Shown piece by piece: positions 33,358 to 43,079 of a stretch of 64,000 nucleotides of DNA. The stretch's first letter is position 1. The number at the start of each line of letters is the position of its first letter. The notes below the pieces were generated by a model that saw only the letters and a list, made by a program, of their open reading frames with translations, was not told the origin of the DNA and did no database searches. The translations under genes and the position numbers were made by a program. The stretch is from assembly GCA_002892395.1 (NCBI GenBank), contig NBBL01000003.1, positions 124,001-188,000 of the forward strand. Reading direction: 5' to 3'. This DNA comes from Lachnospiraceae bacterium (lineage in GTDB: Bacteria; Bacillota; Clostridia; Lachnospirales; Lachnospiraceae).

Positions 33358-35670
33358 ATGGCTTCTTACCCCCATTCTGAACAACGGTTTTTTGCGCGAA
33401 AGCTTGTGCTTTTGGTAATCCACTGCATCTCTTTTTTTATGTTCATTTCCAGCGTATCCGTCATCTACTGCAGCGAGGGCTTCAAAAAGGGGCTGCGGTG
33501 GATGGATGCGGAGGTCTATGAAAATTCCCGTTCCTTTGATCGGCTGTTCCGAAAGGAAACGGAAGAAGTGTTCCATTATGTCCGTTATCGGGACATCTTT
33601 GAGTCCGCCGGTGAAATTGACCCGGACAACCCTGTTCTGGCCTATGTGGATGACCGGGGAGAGGAATTGATCTGGACGCTGAATGACGTTCTGGACTACG
33701 CAAAGGAACACGGCTACTCCTTCGACAATAACTTCCGTGTCGTCCGCTCGGACAACGCGCCGGAGGGAACCGGACACACCTATCCCGTGACCTGGCGCGC
33801 CTACCGCGAGACGGTCAAAGCCACGGAGCCCGGAGCCGCCTTCATGACGCTGGATGAAATGACGCTGGAGGTGATGCACTGCCTGGGAGATTATTACCGA
33901 AGCGCCACTCGCTTTAACACCGGAAATTCCAATTTTTACTATCTCGTTGAAATCGAAGGTCGAAAACCCTACTCAAACCGTCCCGCTCTCTCGGAAGAGC
34001 TTGCCCGCTCCCTCGGAAAATATGTCATTTTGAAATCGGACGACCCGATTCCGGACAACAATCTGGCTGAAACACCCTCTGAAATCCGGGCGCTCCTGAT
34101 GGACGAAATCGGCAGCGTGGACGCGGAATACCGCGTCATTCTGGCTGTCGATACCTCATATCCCCTTCGCGATTCGTTCTACCGGGGCGTTCTGAGCTAC
34201 AGCAAACAGCGCAGCGCCTACTCCGTGAGTCTGGTACTGATGGCAATCGGCGGCACTCTCATGGTGTTAAGCTTACTCCTCCTGCTGCTCTATGCGGGGC
34301 GTCCTGTCCCCCGGTCAAAGGAAGTGGTTCTCCGCCGCTTTGACCGCATGATGCCGGAAAAAAATCTGGTGATGACAGCGGTACTCTGCCTTTTGCTGAT
34401 CTTTTTGTCAGGCAAAACCGCAGTGCATCTGATTCACCTGCTGCTCCCCTCCGAGCACTGGGACTTTGCGGAAAAGATGATGACGGATGTCATCATCTAC
34501 CTCTGCGCAATTCCCCTCCTGTTTTCACTGGTTCGCGCCTGGAAGGCAGGGATTCTCTGGCAGAACAGCTTCTGCAGGCAGCTTCTTCTGGATGCTCACA
34601 GCCTGGCGGAAAACATCACCTGTTCCAGCCGCATGGCTGTCTATTTTCTTTCCTTCCTGGCATGCAACCTGGCCGGTGCATCCTGGATCACTGTGCTGCT
34701 GGTCAGTAAAACCTCGCTGATGTCACACCTCACCGGCTTTCTTCTGTCGCTGCTTCTTTTTGTCATCGATTTCTGGTTTCTCCAAAAGCTTTACCGAAAG
34801 CGTCTACAGTCGGATGCCATCGCCGATGCCATCAAGAATTTAAATCTGGAAGCGCCGGGCGAGGACACTCTGCTGGATGTCTCCGAATTTCAAGGCTTGG
34901 AGGCACGGCTGGCCCACACCATCAACAGCATCAATTCCAGCCTTCAGAAAGCGTTGAATGACAGTGTCCGCAGCGAGCGCATGAAGGCAGAGCTGATTAC
35001 CAATGTGTCCCATGACATCAAGACGCCCCTCACCTCCATTATCAATTACATTGATCTGATCAAGCGTGCGCAGCCAAAGGACCCGAACATTCAGGCCTAT
35101 GTCCGCGTCCTGGAGCAGAAATCGCAGCACCTTAAGACGTTGACAGAGGATCTTTTAGAAGCCAGCAAGGTCTCCACCGGAAACATCCAGATCAATGCCG
35201 CCGATATTGATTTTTCGGAGCTGGTGGAACAAACCAACGGAGAATTTAAAGAGCGGTTTGCGGAGCGAAGCCTCTCTCTCATCCCCTCGCTTCCGCCTGC
35301 TCCCATTGAGATCCACGCAGACGGACAGCACCTTTGGCGCGTCCTGGAAAATCTGTATTCCAATGCCTTCAAATATGCAGCCCGAGGCTCCCGGGTCTAC
35401 GCGGATCTCACAAGAAATGGGGATCAGGTGACCCTCACGCTGAAGAATATTTCGGAGCGGCCGCTGAATATCAGCCCGGAAGAATTAACCGAGCGCTTTG
35501 TGCGGGGAGATGCTTCGCGTACCACAGAGGGCAGCGGTCTCGGTCTCTCCATTGCAAAATCTCTCACCGAGCTTCAGGGCGGTCTCTTCTCAATCGAGAT
35601 TGATGGCGACTACTTTAAGGCCTCTGTGACCTTTCCTGTTGTCCACCGTGATTTGAATGAAAAGAGCTGA
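33358..35670 (+). CDS. Multi-pass membrane sensor histidine kinase
   Basis: A 770-residue kinase. A first helix near residues 15-38 is followed by an extracytoplasmic region of about 245 residues, then five more hydrophobic helices between about 285 and 480, more than in a plain two-helix kinase. The HisKA domain carries the phosphoacceptor His552 in NVSHDIKTPLTS. The HATPase domain has the N box in LENLYSNAFKYA and the G box in GSGLGLSIAKSL. It phosphorylates the adjacent regulator. The stop codon lies in the 5' arm of a perfect terminator hairpin. Confidence 0.93.
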   Translation: MASYPHSEQRFFARKLVLLVIHCISFFMFISSVSVIYCSEGFKKGLRWMDAEVYENSRSFDRLFRKETEEVFHYVRYRDIFESAGEIDPDNPVLAYVDDRGEELIWTLNDVLDYAKEHGYSFDNNFRVVRSDNAPEGTGHTYPVTWRAYRETVKATEPGAAFMTLDEMTLEVMHCLGDYYRSATRFNTGNSNFYYLVEIEGRKPYSNRPALSEELARSLGKYVILKSDDPIPDNNLAETPSEIRALLMDEIGSVDAEYRVILAVDTSYPLRDSFYRGVLSYSKQRSAYSVSLVLMAIGGTLMVLSLLLLLLYAGRPVPRSKEVVLRRFDRMMPEKNLVMTAVLCLLLIFLSGKTAVHLIHLLLPSEHWDFAEKMMTDVIIYLCAIPLLFSLVRAWKAGILWQNSFCRQLLLDAHSLAENITCSSRMAVYFLSFLACNLAGASWITVLLVSKTSLMSHLTGFLLSLLLFVIDFWFLQKLYRKRLQSDAIADAIKNLNLEAPGEDTLLDVSEFQGLEARLAHTINSINSSLQKALNDSVRSERMKAELITNVSHDIKTPLTSIINYIDLIKRAQPKDPNIQAYVRVLEQKSQHLKTLTEDLLEASKVSTGNIQINAADIDFSELVEQTNGEFKERFAERSLSLIPSLPPAPIEIHADGQHLWRVLENLYSNAFKYAARGSRVYADLTRNGDQVTLTLKNISERPLNISPEELTERFVRGDASRTTEGSGLGLSIAKSLTELQGGLFSIEIDGDYFKASVTFPVVHRDLNEKS

Positions 35671-35698
35671 TGCCGTACCCGCGGCATCAGCTCTTTTT
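35661..35698. terminator. Perfect 15-bp bidirectional terminator
   Basis: AAAGAGCTGATGCCG pairs with CGGCATCAGCTCTTT around a six-base loop, followed by T residues on the plus strand and preceded by As. It overlaps the histidine kinase stop and ends one base from the stop of the convergent MBL gene. Confidence 0.9.
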
Positions 35699-36716
35699 AT
35701 ACTGCGCTCCACATGGAAACCCCGTCCTCCATCTGTTCCCGGACAAGCTCCCTCCTCTTCATATAATTCAGGCAGGCATAAGTTTTAAACCAGATCAGAA
35801 TGCAGGATCTCTGCTCTGCACGGCTCAGCTTCCTTCCGTAGCGCCCATACGTCCGTCTTCCGATTTCCCGGATGCAGAGCGGCTCCGCAGCCCGCCGCAA
35901 ATGGTGGTACATGGCGGAGCACTTATTCAGATATCGCTGAACCACAGTATCCACCTCTTGTTCGGGATGCCGGAACGGTTTCCCGTGTCCCGGGATGAAC
36001 AAGCAGTCTCCGTACACATGCTTCACAGCCCGCATGGAATCCAGGTAATCATCCAGTCCCTCCGGATAGTCTCCGCTGTCACTTACAATCGGAGTCACTC
36101 CATGTACCAGCTGATCCCCGCTGAACAGCAGCTTCTTTTCTCTGTCCCACAGCCCCATATGCCCCTTGGTATGACCCGGAAGGGAAACCAGTCGGAAACG
36201 ATAGACGCCGTAGCGGCGGCATTCCCCCGGGCGGATTGCTTCCGATGGAAACTCCCAGGCATGCTCAAAGCCATTGGTGAAATCATCCGCCGCTCTCCAG
36301 AACTCCCGGTACTCATCCTCCGGCGAGAGCTCCAGTCCTACCAGGCGAAACAGCCTTTTACGCGTTGTCGGATGGAGCAGCTCATGATTGATCTTCTCCT
36401 CCCCCTCCTCCATATCCACCGGATTCATCAGCACCTGAGCTCCCAGCGAATGCAAAAGCGCCGCTTGACCCACATGATCCCTGTGGGAGTGGGTAATGAT
36501 GCAGTCCAGCCTCTTCGGATCAATCCGAAGGAGGCGAAGTCCCCGCCTTACCGCCTCTCTGCACTCTCCCGACACCGGATCCGGCAGACCGGCATCCACC
36601 AGGAGGCTCCTTCCGCCTGCATCTCCGGGTATCCATGTCATATTTAAGTAAGGCACTCCGGAAAAACCGGTGCTCACCTCATCCAGCCAAAGACCCGGCA
36701 AATATTCCTGTAACAT
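35697..36716 (-). CDS. Metallo-beta-lactamase fold hydrolase
   Basis: A 339-residue enzyme of the MBL superfamily. The metal motif is IITHSHRDHVGQAALLH, later ligands lie in SLPGHTKGHMGLWD and LFSGDQLVHG, and FIPGHGKPF is the last His segment. An extension of about 90 residues follows the core, as in the LACTB2/glyoxalase-II-like subgroup. The substrate is unknown. The ATG has GAGGAGG upstream. It is last in a four-gene minus operon behind a ROK kinase. Confidence 0.88.
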   Translation of the reverse strand: MLQEYLPGLWLDEVSTGFSGVPYLNMTWIPGDAGGRSLLVDAGLPDPVSGECREAVRRGLRLLRIDPKRLDCIITHSHRDHVGQAALLHSLGAQVLMNPVDMEEGEEKINHELLHPTTRKRLFRLVGLELSPEDEYREFWRAADDFTNGFEHAWEFPSEAIRPGECRRYGVYRFRLVSLPGHTKGHMGLWDREKKLLFSGDQLVHGVTPIVSDSGDYPEGLDDYLDSMRAVKHVYGDCLFIPGHGKPFRHPEQEVDTVVQRYLNKCSAMYHHLRRAAEPLCIREIGRRTYGRYGRKLSRAEQRSCILIWFKTYACLNYMKRRELVREQMEDGVSMWSAV

Positions 36717-36725
36717 GCTCCTCCT

Positions 36726-37661
36726 CTACAAAACCAGCTTGACCGCCCCGTAGATCCCTGCATCGTTCCCCAGCGTGGCAAGCACAATTTGACCGCGGTT
36801 CGAAGAAATGGCAGTGTATCGGTCATAGTGTTTTTTGATTTTCTCAACCAGATAGGCGCCGGCCTTGGAAACCCCTCCTCCGATAATGAAAATCTCAGGA
36901 TCCACGGTCAGGCATAACAGAGAGACGGCAAGGCCGAGATAATTTCCGACCTGTTCCATCACTTCATCTGCCAGCCGATCTCCGGCTTTGCCAAGCTCGC
37001 AGACATCCTTTGCGCTGAGTGTTTCTCCCAGCTCCCGCATGGAACTGGGGGCTTGATCCTTGCGGAGCCGCCGCTTCGCCACACGGACAATGCCGGTTGC
37101 GCTGGCAACCTGCTCCAGACAGCCGTATGCGCCGCAGTTACAGGCCTCTGTCTCCCCCTCATACACATGAAGGTGACCGATCTCTCCGCCGAGTCCATGG
37201 ATCCCTGTCACAATTTTTCCATCCAGAATGATCCCGCCTCCGACTCCGGTTCCCAACGTGATCAAAACTGCATTTTTCGTGCCTTCGCCGCCGCCCTTCC
37301 ACGCTTCTCCCAGCGCTGCCACATTGGCGTCGTTGCCCAGCTCCACCCGGACGCCGTCCAAAAGCTCCGAAAGCTCCCGCGCCGGATAGCGGTCCCTCCA
37401 GTGCAGATTGACGCAAATCTCCACATATCCGGAGGGCTGTACCGGTCCCGGCACTCCCATTCCGACGCCTGTCACATCAGACAGGTGATAGCCCTCCTCC
37501 TTCAGTACCGTTCGGATGGAAGCCGCTATATTGGGAATGACACGCTCGCTCCGATTCCTTTGATCCGTCGGAATCTGCCATTTCCTCAACAGGTTCCCTT
37601 CTTCCGTAAAAAGTCCCAGCTTCGTTGATGTCCCGCCTACATCTACACCGATTCCTACCAT
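36726..37661 (-). CDS. ROK family sugar kinase, probably glucokinase
   Basis: A 311-residue ATP-dependent kinase that likely phosphorylates glucose. The N-terminal phosphate loop is GIGVDVGGTSTKLGLF, the catalytic region has LGNDANVAALGEAW, followed by ITLGTGVGGGII, and the ROK zinc motif is CNCGAYGCLEQVASA. The start at 37661 (MVGIGVDVGG) is set by the family; a purine-rich GGGGAAAGAAG precedes it. It lies between DUF5711 and the MBL gene in one operon. Confidence 0.92.
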   Translation of the reverse strand: MVGIGVDVGGTSTKLGLFTEEGNLLRKWQIPTDQRNRSERVIPNIAASIRTVLKEEGYHLSDVTGVGMGVPGPVQPSGYVEICVNLHWRDRYPARELSELLDGVRVELGNDANVAALGEAWKGGGEGTKNAVLITLGTGVGGGIILDGKIVTGIHGLGGEIGHLHVYEGETEACNCGAYGCLEQVASATGIVRVAKRRLRKDQAPSSMRELGETLSAKDVCELGKAGDRLADEVMEQVGNYLGLAVSLLCLTVDPEIFIIGGGVSKAGAYLVEKIKKHYDRYTAISSNRGQIVLATLGNDAGIYGAVKLVL

Positions 37662-37692
37662 TCTTCTTTCCCCCATCGGATTCCAGCATTGT

Positions 37693-38931
37693 TTAACGCA
37701 GGCGCACACCCTTCAGATTGGAAGGTCCCGCCATCAAAAATTCACCCGGCGAAGCGCCTTTTTTCATATACACCACCGGGAAGTCCAACTCCCCGTGAAA
37801 CTTTTGAATTCCGGCTGTGTTAAAGATCGTCCCCACAGTCGGAGACAGCAGAAAAATCATTTCTCCGTCGATGGAAACGGTCCGATACGGATCATCGAAA
37901 AAACATTCCATCGCCTTGTGTCCGTTTCGTTTGTAAAGCTCCAGCCGGTAGCGCGCCTTTCCCGAGGTGTCATTCACAATGACACCGACATAGCTCTCAT
38001 CATAAAAAACAGACTGAATCTCTCCCTCAATTTTGACCTGACGCACCAGCTCCGGCGATGCCAGGTTTCTCGAAGAAAAAAAGCTGAGTCCTGCGGTGGA
38101 CGCCGCAACGGAATCATTAGCACTCATGTAATACACATCTGCCACCAGCGCATCGGAAAAAGGCTCGTCAAAGCCCCCCACCAGACGGTTCGGAATGCTC
38201 TTTCCGATTTCCGAAAAATCATAGAATACAACCCTTCCGTTCATCCTCCCGGCGCTTACATACGCATAGCTCACCATCAGGCGCTTTCCATCGGGGGACA
38301 ATGCGAGATCCGTGGGATAGCCGTCTCCCGCCAAAATGCTCTTGACTGTGATGTCCAGCGGACTTCCATCCTTCCGGAAAAAGACGATATAGCTTGCGGA
38401 CGCATCCTCTTGAATCACCGCGGTAACTCCGTTTCCTGCGATGTCTGCCTTCGTGAGCGGCAGAACCGTTGTCAGCTCTCCGATCTTGCCCTCCAGATTG
38501 TAAATCCGAACCGCATTGCCCAGCACATCGGCAATCACTGCATACGATCCGTTGACGGAAATCATCGGGGCCTTCATCTCATAGGTATCCACCCAGTTTT
38601 CCTGTCCCCTTCCCGTCAAAAAGGTGACGCCGTCCCTGGAGTACTTCAAAACACCCGGTCCAAATCGTTGGTAACCCACAAGGCTTCCCTGCCCAAGATC
38701 CTTCTGCCACATCACCGCGTAGGTATCATAGCGGGCAAAGCGGTGAAAAAGCTGAAAACCCGCAAGAAGGAGAACTGCAAGAAGGAGAATCCCAAGCCGA
38801 AAGCGTCTCTTCCTTTGCCTGTTCTTCTCCTCCTCCGCCCGGAGCCGAGCGCTCTCATACACGTCCTCCGTATGATCTCCCGGCGTTCCGACCGCTCTGA
38901 TTCCCCTGTTTTTTCGCCTGTAGTCTGCCAT
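37693..38931 (-). CDS. DUF5711 family membrane-anchored protein
   Basis: A protein of about 412 residues. A basic N-terminus is followed by one helix (GILLLAVLLLAGFQLF, about residues 44-60) and then a large extracytoplasmic region of repeated beta-strand segments (such as ISVNGSYAVIADVLGNAVRIY and LALSPDGKRLMVSYAYV) that suggest a beta-propeller. This matches DUF5711, a Clostridia-specific family without a known function. The start is ambiguous: the ATG at 38931 is used here; a GTG at 38958 overlaps the upstream stop as GTGA and may be the true coupled start. Confidence 0.75.
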   Translation of the reverse strand: MADYRRKNRGIRAVGTPGDHTEDVYESARLRAEEEKNRQRKRRFRLGILLLAVLLLAGFQLFHRFARYDTYAVMWQKDLGQGSLVGYQRFGPGVLKYSRDGVTFLTGRGQENWVDTYEMKAPMISVNGSYAVIADVLGNAVRIYNLEGKIGELTTVLPLTKADIAGNGVTAVIQEDASASYIVFFRKDGSPLDITVKSILAGDGYPTDLALSPDGKRLMVSYAYVSAGRMNGRVVFYDFSEIGKSIPNRLVGGFDEPFSDALVADVYYMSANDSVAASTAGLSFFSSRNLASPELVRQVKIEGEIQSVFYDESYVGVIVNDTSGKARYRLELYKRNGHKAMECFFDDPYRTVSIDGEMIFLLSPTVGTIFNTAGIQKFHGELDFPVVYMKKGASPGEFLMAGPSNLKGVRLR

Positions 38932-38954
38932 TTGGTGCCCCTGCTGCTTTCCGC

Positions 38955-40055
38955 TCACTCCTGCCGCTTTCTGTATGCCTCGATCGCTTCCAGCAAATTT
39001 GATGCTGCTCCGCTCTCCACAAGTGTTTGGAGCGCATTTATTTTCTCAAGACTCATAAATTCCTTGCCGAGATACGCCTCATACTGATCCGCCAGACTCA
39101 GGGTTTTCCTCTGGCGGTCTGCGCTGACCTCCTGCAGCAGCCGCAGTGCGCAGGCATGCTTTTCCGTGAGCTGTGTAATCTTAGGCCGCGCATTCTGTGT
39201 GAGCTCATCAATTAAAATATTCTTGGTGACCGTGTCGAAGGTTCGTAAGGCATCCTGCTTCTTTTCCTTGACCTCCTGAAGCTTCCGGGACATATGGGTC
39301 AGCTCATCATCAAACGAAGCCAAATCATACTGATCTTCGCTCTGATCCCGGTTGATCTGCTTTTTCAGCTTCTTCACGCGGCGTCGGTTGCTGTCGATCT
39401 GATCCCATAGCTCTCTGCCTTTTCGCAGGATTTCCAGATGATTCAGCTTGGAAACATTCCCTACCCCGACGTAAATCCCCCCGAACAGCAGAATATCCGC
39501 CACATAAATCACAACAAGGCTGATGGGATTGCGCCAGTTCTCCGGGAGCGCAAAAAAATAAATCGCACAGGGACAAAGCACAAAAAACAGGGCGATAAAC
39601 AAAAGCAGCGTAAACCACTGCCCGATTTTATGCGGAAAGTAAAGCGCGTAGTAGAGCCTCGTCTGAAACAGCGGCGACACATGCTGCTCTCGAAACAGGG
39701 CCTTCAGCTCCTTTTTCCGTTCTTTTATCTCATCGAGAAGCGGCCGGGTCTCCTCCCGGATCCGGTCCTTGATCCCGATATTCTTCGCCCGCTCTCTGTT
39801 GGCCTGAATTTTTTTCAGTTCCGCCTCATTTTTTGAAATTTCAGTGTCGTACGTCGTATTGATTTCCCCGATACGCTTCTGGATCGTCGTCTCCACCGCA
39901 TCCTTCAGCGCCCGCTGCTCCGCCGCAAGCTCCGCACGGCTCTCTTCTTCCTCTTCCTTTTGCTGCTCCTCCTGTTCCTTCAGGCGGTTCACCTCCAAAA
40001 GAGCAGCCTTCGCTCCTTCAAAAAATGCGGGGTAATCTGTAATTGGCTGTCCCAT
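38955..40055 (-). CDS. Coiled-coil membrane protein of unknown function
   Basis: A 366-residue protein I do not recognise. Residues about 17-125 form a highly charged coiled coil, two adjacent helices lie near 147-200 (WFTLLLFIALFFVLCPCAIYF and LVVIYVADILLFGGIYVG), and a second coiled coil covers about 215-310. Both coiled coils are predicted to be on the same side, so it may be a bundle anchored by a hairpin. It heads the four-gene unit with DUF5711, ROK kinase and MBL hydrolase. The ATG is preceded by GGAAGAG. Confidence 0.7.
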   Translation of the reverse strand: MGQPITDYPAFFEGAKAALLEVNRLKEQEEQQKEEEEESRAELAAEQRALKDAVETTIQKRIGEINTTYDTEISKNEAELKKIQANRERAKNIGIKDRIREETRPLLDEIKERKKELKALFREQHVSPLFQTRLYYALYFPHKIGQWFTLLLFIALFFVLCPCAIYFFALPENWRNPISLVVIYVADILLFGGIYVGVGNVSKLNHLEILRKGRELWDQIDSNRRRVKKLKKQINRDQSEDQYDLASFDDELTHMSRKLQEVKEKKQDALRTFDTVTKNILIDELTQNARPKITQLTEKHACALRLLQEVSADRQRKTLSLADQYEAYLGKEFMSLEKINALQTLVESGAASNLLEAIEAYRKRQE

Positions 40056-40141
40056 ACGCTCTTCCTTTCGTTGCTCATTCCGAAAAAATCCGCTAAGATA
40101 ACAGATATCACCATTCTGATTTTGACTGACAGGAGGTATCC

Positions 40142-40408
40142 ATGTTTCGTCTGTGGGGCAAGTGTGTCAAAGAGAACCATCTCATAAGGGATCTTGTGAT
40201 TTCCGATCGGGATAATGCAAAGTCGCGCACAAGCATGGTGCTGGATGCTGTCACGGAGCTCTGCCGCACCTTTGATCTGCCCGAGCCGATCTGGCTCAAT
40301 GCCAACATCTCCGAATTTCAGCGCAGTGCCAAAACCCGCTTTCACCAGGATAATTTTATTGAGCCCCTGGATTTTGACTACCTGGAAATCCGGGTAATCG
40401 AAGAGTGA
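40142..40408 (+). CDS. Small conserved hypothetical protein
   Basis: An 88-residue acidic soluble protein starting MFRLWGKCVKENHLIRDLV and ending DYLEIRVIEE. The start is well supported by CAGGAGG seven bases upstream. The gene stands alone, divergent from the coiled-coil gene and convergent with mtnN. No domain is recognised. The composition and strong ribosome site argue for a real gene. Confidence 0.7.
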   Translation: MFRLWGKCVKENHLIRDLVISDRDNAKSRTSMVLDAVTELCRTFDLPEPIWLNANISEFQRSAKTRFHQDNFIEPLDFDYLEIRVIEE

Positions 40409-40474
40409 TTCTGCCCTTTATTATACTACAGCCGCATTTTTTCACCAACTGCCTTTCCTCCGAATTTTCAAATG

Positions 40475-41167
40475 CTACAGCTCCCGCAAAAGCCGAAGGG
40501 TAAGCTTTAAAAAGTGTTCAATGGCATCGTTCTGAAACGCCTCATACTCCGACGCAGCCGTTCCGTCCGCCCGATCCGAGATCGCCCGGATGATGAGCCA
40601 GGGAATCTCATTGAGATATGCTACCTGTGCAATGGCAGCCCCCTCCATTTCACAGCACCAGGCGTCAAAGCGGGAAGCGATCTCCGCCTTTTTCTCTCTG
40701 CTTGACACAAAACAATCGCCGCTTGCCACGCGTCCCGCAAAAACTCCGATCTCGGGGTTTTCCTCCCTGCAGCAGCGCATTGCAAGCGCGCAAAGCGCCG
40801 GATCCGCCGGAAATTCGCTTGTCCTCATGCGGGGGATCCCGCCCAGGGGATAGCCAAACGCACTGCAGTCAAAATCGTGCTGCACCGCGTCTGTAGACAA
40901 AACGATATCACCGATATTCAGCGCTTCCTTAAGCCCCCCCGCGATCCCGGTATTTAAGATATGCTTCACCTCAAATCGATCCGCCAAAATCTGTGCACAG
41001 GCCGCCGCGTTCACCTTTCCGATCCCCGAGCAGACCAGCACGCATTCCTTTTGTGCCAGCTCACCGATGTAAAAGTCCATGCCCGCCCGTTTCTCAATGC
41101 GAAGTGTATTCATTTGCCGGCGGAGCCCGCGTATCTCCTCTTCCATTGCTCCAATGATCCCAATCAT
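40475..41167 (-). CDS. mtnN: 5'-methylthioadenosine/S-adenosylhomocysteine nucleosidase
   Basis: A 230-residue enzyme that cleaves methylthioadenosine and S-adenosylhomocysteine to adenine plus the thioribose, feeding methionine salvage and, where LuxS is present, AI-2 synthesis. It starts MIGIIGAMEEEI, the classic N-terminus with the catalytic glutamate. Also visible are CEMEGAAIAQVAY (binding residues) and the catalytic Asp in AISDRADG. It is divergent from murG. Confidence 0.96.
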   Translation of the reverse strand: MIGIIGAMEEEIRGLRRQMNTLRIEKRAGMDFYIGELAQKECVLVCSGIGKVNAAACAQILADRFEVKHILNTGIAGGLKEALNIGDIVLSTDAVQHDFDCSAFGYPLGGIPRMRTSEFPADPALCALAMRCCREENPEIGVFAGRVASGDCFVSSREKKAEIASRFDAWCCEMEGAAIAQVAYLNEIPWLIIRAISDRADGTAASEYEAFQNDAIEHFLKLTLRLLREL

Positions 41168-41231
41168 TGCAATTTTCCTTTCCGAAGCATACTATAATGA
41201 TACAGTTTACCTTGTTGAGGGAGGTTCGTCC

Positions 41232-42317
41232 ATGAAAAAAATTGTTCTGACCGGAGGCGGCACCGCCGGTCATGTCACGCCCAACATCGCTCTGATCCCC
41301 CGTCTGCGCGAGGCCGGTTTTGAACTTTTGTACATCGGATCCTACGACGGCATTGAGCGGCGCCTGATCGAGCAAAGCGGAATTCCCTACCGGGGCATCG
41401 CATCGGGAAAGCTTCGCCGCTACTTCGATCTTAAGAATTTCACCGATCCCTTTCGGGTCATCAAGGGCTATCGGGAGGCCTCTTCCATCCTTCGGGAATG
41501 GAAGCCGGATCTCGTATTCTCCAAAGGAGGTTATGTCGCCGTTCCGGTGGTAAAGGCTGCACAGGCACAGCATATTCCGGTCATTCTCCACGAATCCGAC
41601 ATGACACCCGGACTTGCCAATCGGCTCTCCTACAGTGCCGCTGTAAAAATTTGCTGCAATTTTGCCGAGACGCTCCGCTATCTCCCCAAGGAAAAAGCAG
41701 TTCTCACCGGCTCCCCCATACGGGACGAACTCCTTTCCGGAAACCGGGAGCGGGGATATGCGCTCACCGGATTTACGCCCGATCGGCCTGTGCTCCTGAT
41801 CATCGGCGGCAGTCTCGGCTCCCGCGCAATCAACGCTGCCGTTCGTGCGGCTCTTCCGCGTCTTCTCAACGAATTTCAGATTCTCCATCTCTGCGGAAAA
41901 GGGAATGTGGAGGAAGCACTGTCCGGTCAACCGGATTATCTTCAGTTCGAATATGTTTCCGATGAGCTGAAGGATTATTTTGCGCTGGCCGATCTGGTGA
42001 TCAGCCGCGCCGGCGCCAATGCCATCTGCGAAATTCTCTCACTGAAAAAGCCGAATATCCTGATTCCCCTCTCCGCAAAAGCGAGCCGGGGCGATCAGAT
42101 CTTAAATGCCCGTTCCTACGAAAAGGCAGGCTACTCCTTTGTGCTTGAAGAGGAAAAGCTGACGGAATTTTCTCTTCTGGCCGCAGTCCATGAAACCTGG
42201 AATCACCGGGCGGACTACATCCGGGCGATGTCTGAAAGCCCCGCGGGAAACGGAACGGAGGCGGTTGCCCGGCTGATCCTGGAAACCGCTCTTTCTTCCG
42301 CCTCTCAATCCGATTGA
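41232..42317 (+). CDS. murG: UDP-GlcNAc:lipid I N-acetylglucosaminyltransferase
   Basis: A 361-residue peripheral membrane enzyme that converts lipid I to lipid II. It has the G loop VLTGGGTAGHVTPNIAL, GGYVAVPVV, the linker segment VLLIIGGSLGSRAIN and the donor site SRAGANAICEIL. The ATG at 41232 has GGGAGG upstream. The gene is monocistronic here, away from the usual division-cell wall cluster, which is common for the divergent MurG of some Clostridia. It ends in a large hairpin. Confidence 0.93.
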   Translation: MKKIVLTGGGTAGHVTPNIALIPRLREAGFELLYIGSYDGIERRLIEQSGIPYRGIASGKLRRYFDLKNFTDPFRVIKGYREASSILREWKPDLVFSKGGYVAVPVVKAAQAQHIPVILHESDMTPGLANRLSYSAAVKICCNFAETLRYLPKEKAVLTGSPIRDELLSGNRERGYALTGFTPDRPVLLIIGGSLGSRAINAAVRAALPRLLNEFQILHLCGKGNVEEALSGQPDYLQFEYVSDELKDYFALADLVISRAGANAICEILSLKKPNILIPLSAKASRGDQILNARSYEKAGYSFVLEEEKLTEFSLLAAVHETWNHRADYIRAMSESPAGNGTEAVARLILETALSSASQSD

Positions 42318-42369
42318 CGGAATACCTTCCGTACCGAGAGACAGCAGGGGCAAACAATCAAATATCAGC

Positions 42370-42415
42370 AAGGAGCAGCTGCCCGAAACATTCTTCCCTC
42401 GGGCGGCTGCTCCTT
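42370..42415. terminator. 17-bp stem-loop between convergent murG and rhomboid genes
   Basis: AAGGAGCAGCTGCCCGA pairs with TCGGGCGGCTGCTCCTT (one G.U pair) around a twelve-base loop. The T tracts on either side are weak. It overlaps the stop of the rhomboid gene and lies 52 bases after murG, so it is a likely shared terminator. Confidence 0.6.
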
Positions 42416-43043
42416 ATGTTCTTTCAAGCAAATATTCCTCTTTCTCATCCGGTTTCCGGTAGAGCAGCATCGAAAGCAGAAAGCCCACAAGCAATCCGCC
42501 GATGTGCGCGTAATTGTCAATGCCCTGATCCGTAAAGCTGTAGTACAGAGAAAGAATCACAAAAGAAAACACCCGTCCGGTGGAAAGATCCTCCAACCGT
42601 CCTCTGTTTCGAATCAGTGCCCACAAAAGACCGCCGATTACACCATATACTGCTCCACTCGCTCCGGCTCCCACAGTCCTTTGCATCGCATCCATGTTCA
42701 TATACAAAGAGAAGAGGTTTGATCCGACTGCGCAGAGCAAATAGAACAGAAGGTATTTCATGTGTCCGAGGGCCCGCTCCAGGTTGTCTCCCAGCACAAA
42801 AAGCACCAGCATGTTGTTGGCGATATGGCGGATGCCGAAGTGAAGGAAGGCGGCGCTCAGCAGCCTCCAGTATTCCTTTCTCTCAAAAATAAGCGGCGCG
42901 TAGCTTGCTCCCCACCGTACCATGTTGTCCGCATCCAGACTGGAGCCGTGCGTTTCAACCCAGACAAAGCAGAGCACGTTGATCACAATCAGAAGAAAGG
43001 TTACCGGCGCTTTTCGTCTCTCCTGTATCGCATCCAAATTCAT
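42414..43043 (-). CDS. Rhomboid family intramembrane serine protease
   Basis: A 209-residue membrane protease with six hydrophobic helices. The catalytic Ser129 is in VGAGASGAVYGVIGG and the catalytic His180 in NYAHIGGLLVGF; the H-x-x-N type segment HIANNMLVLFVLG precedes them. It cleaves transmembrane segments of unknown targets. The ATG at 43043 (MNLDAIQERR) is chosen over a GTG at 43079. It lies 36 bases after the HIT gene and shares its transcript. Confidence 0.92.
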   Translation of the reverse strand: MNLDAIQERRKAPVTFLLIVINVLCFVWVETHGSSLDADNMVRWGASYAPLIFERKEYWRLLSAAFLHFGIRHIANNMLVLFVLGDNLERALGHMKYLLFYLLCAVGSNLFSLYMNMDAMQRTVGAGASGAVYGVIGGLLWALIRNRGRLEDLSTGRVFSFVILSLYYSFTDQGIDNYAHIGGLLVGFLLSMLLYRKPDEKEEYLLERT

Positions 43044-43079
43044 CTCCCGATCTCCCGTCCTGCATCTGCCCGATCCCAC

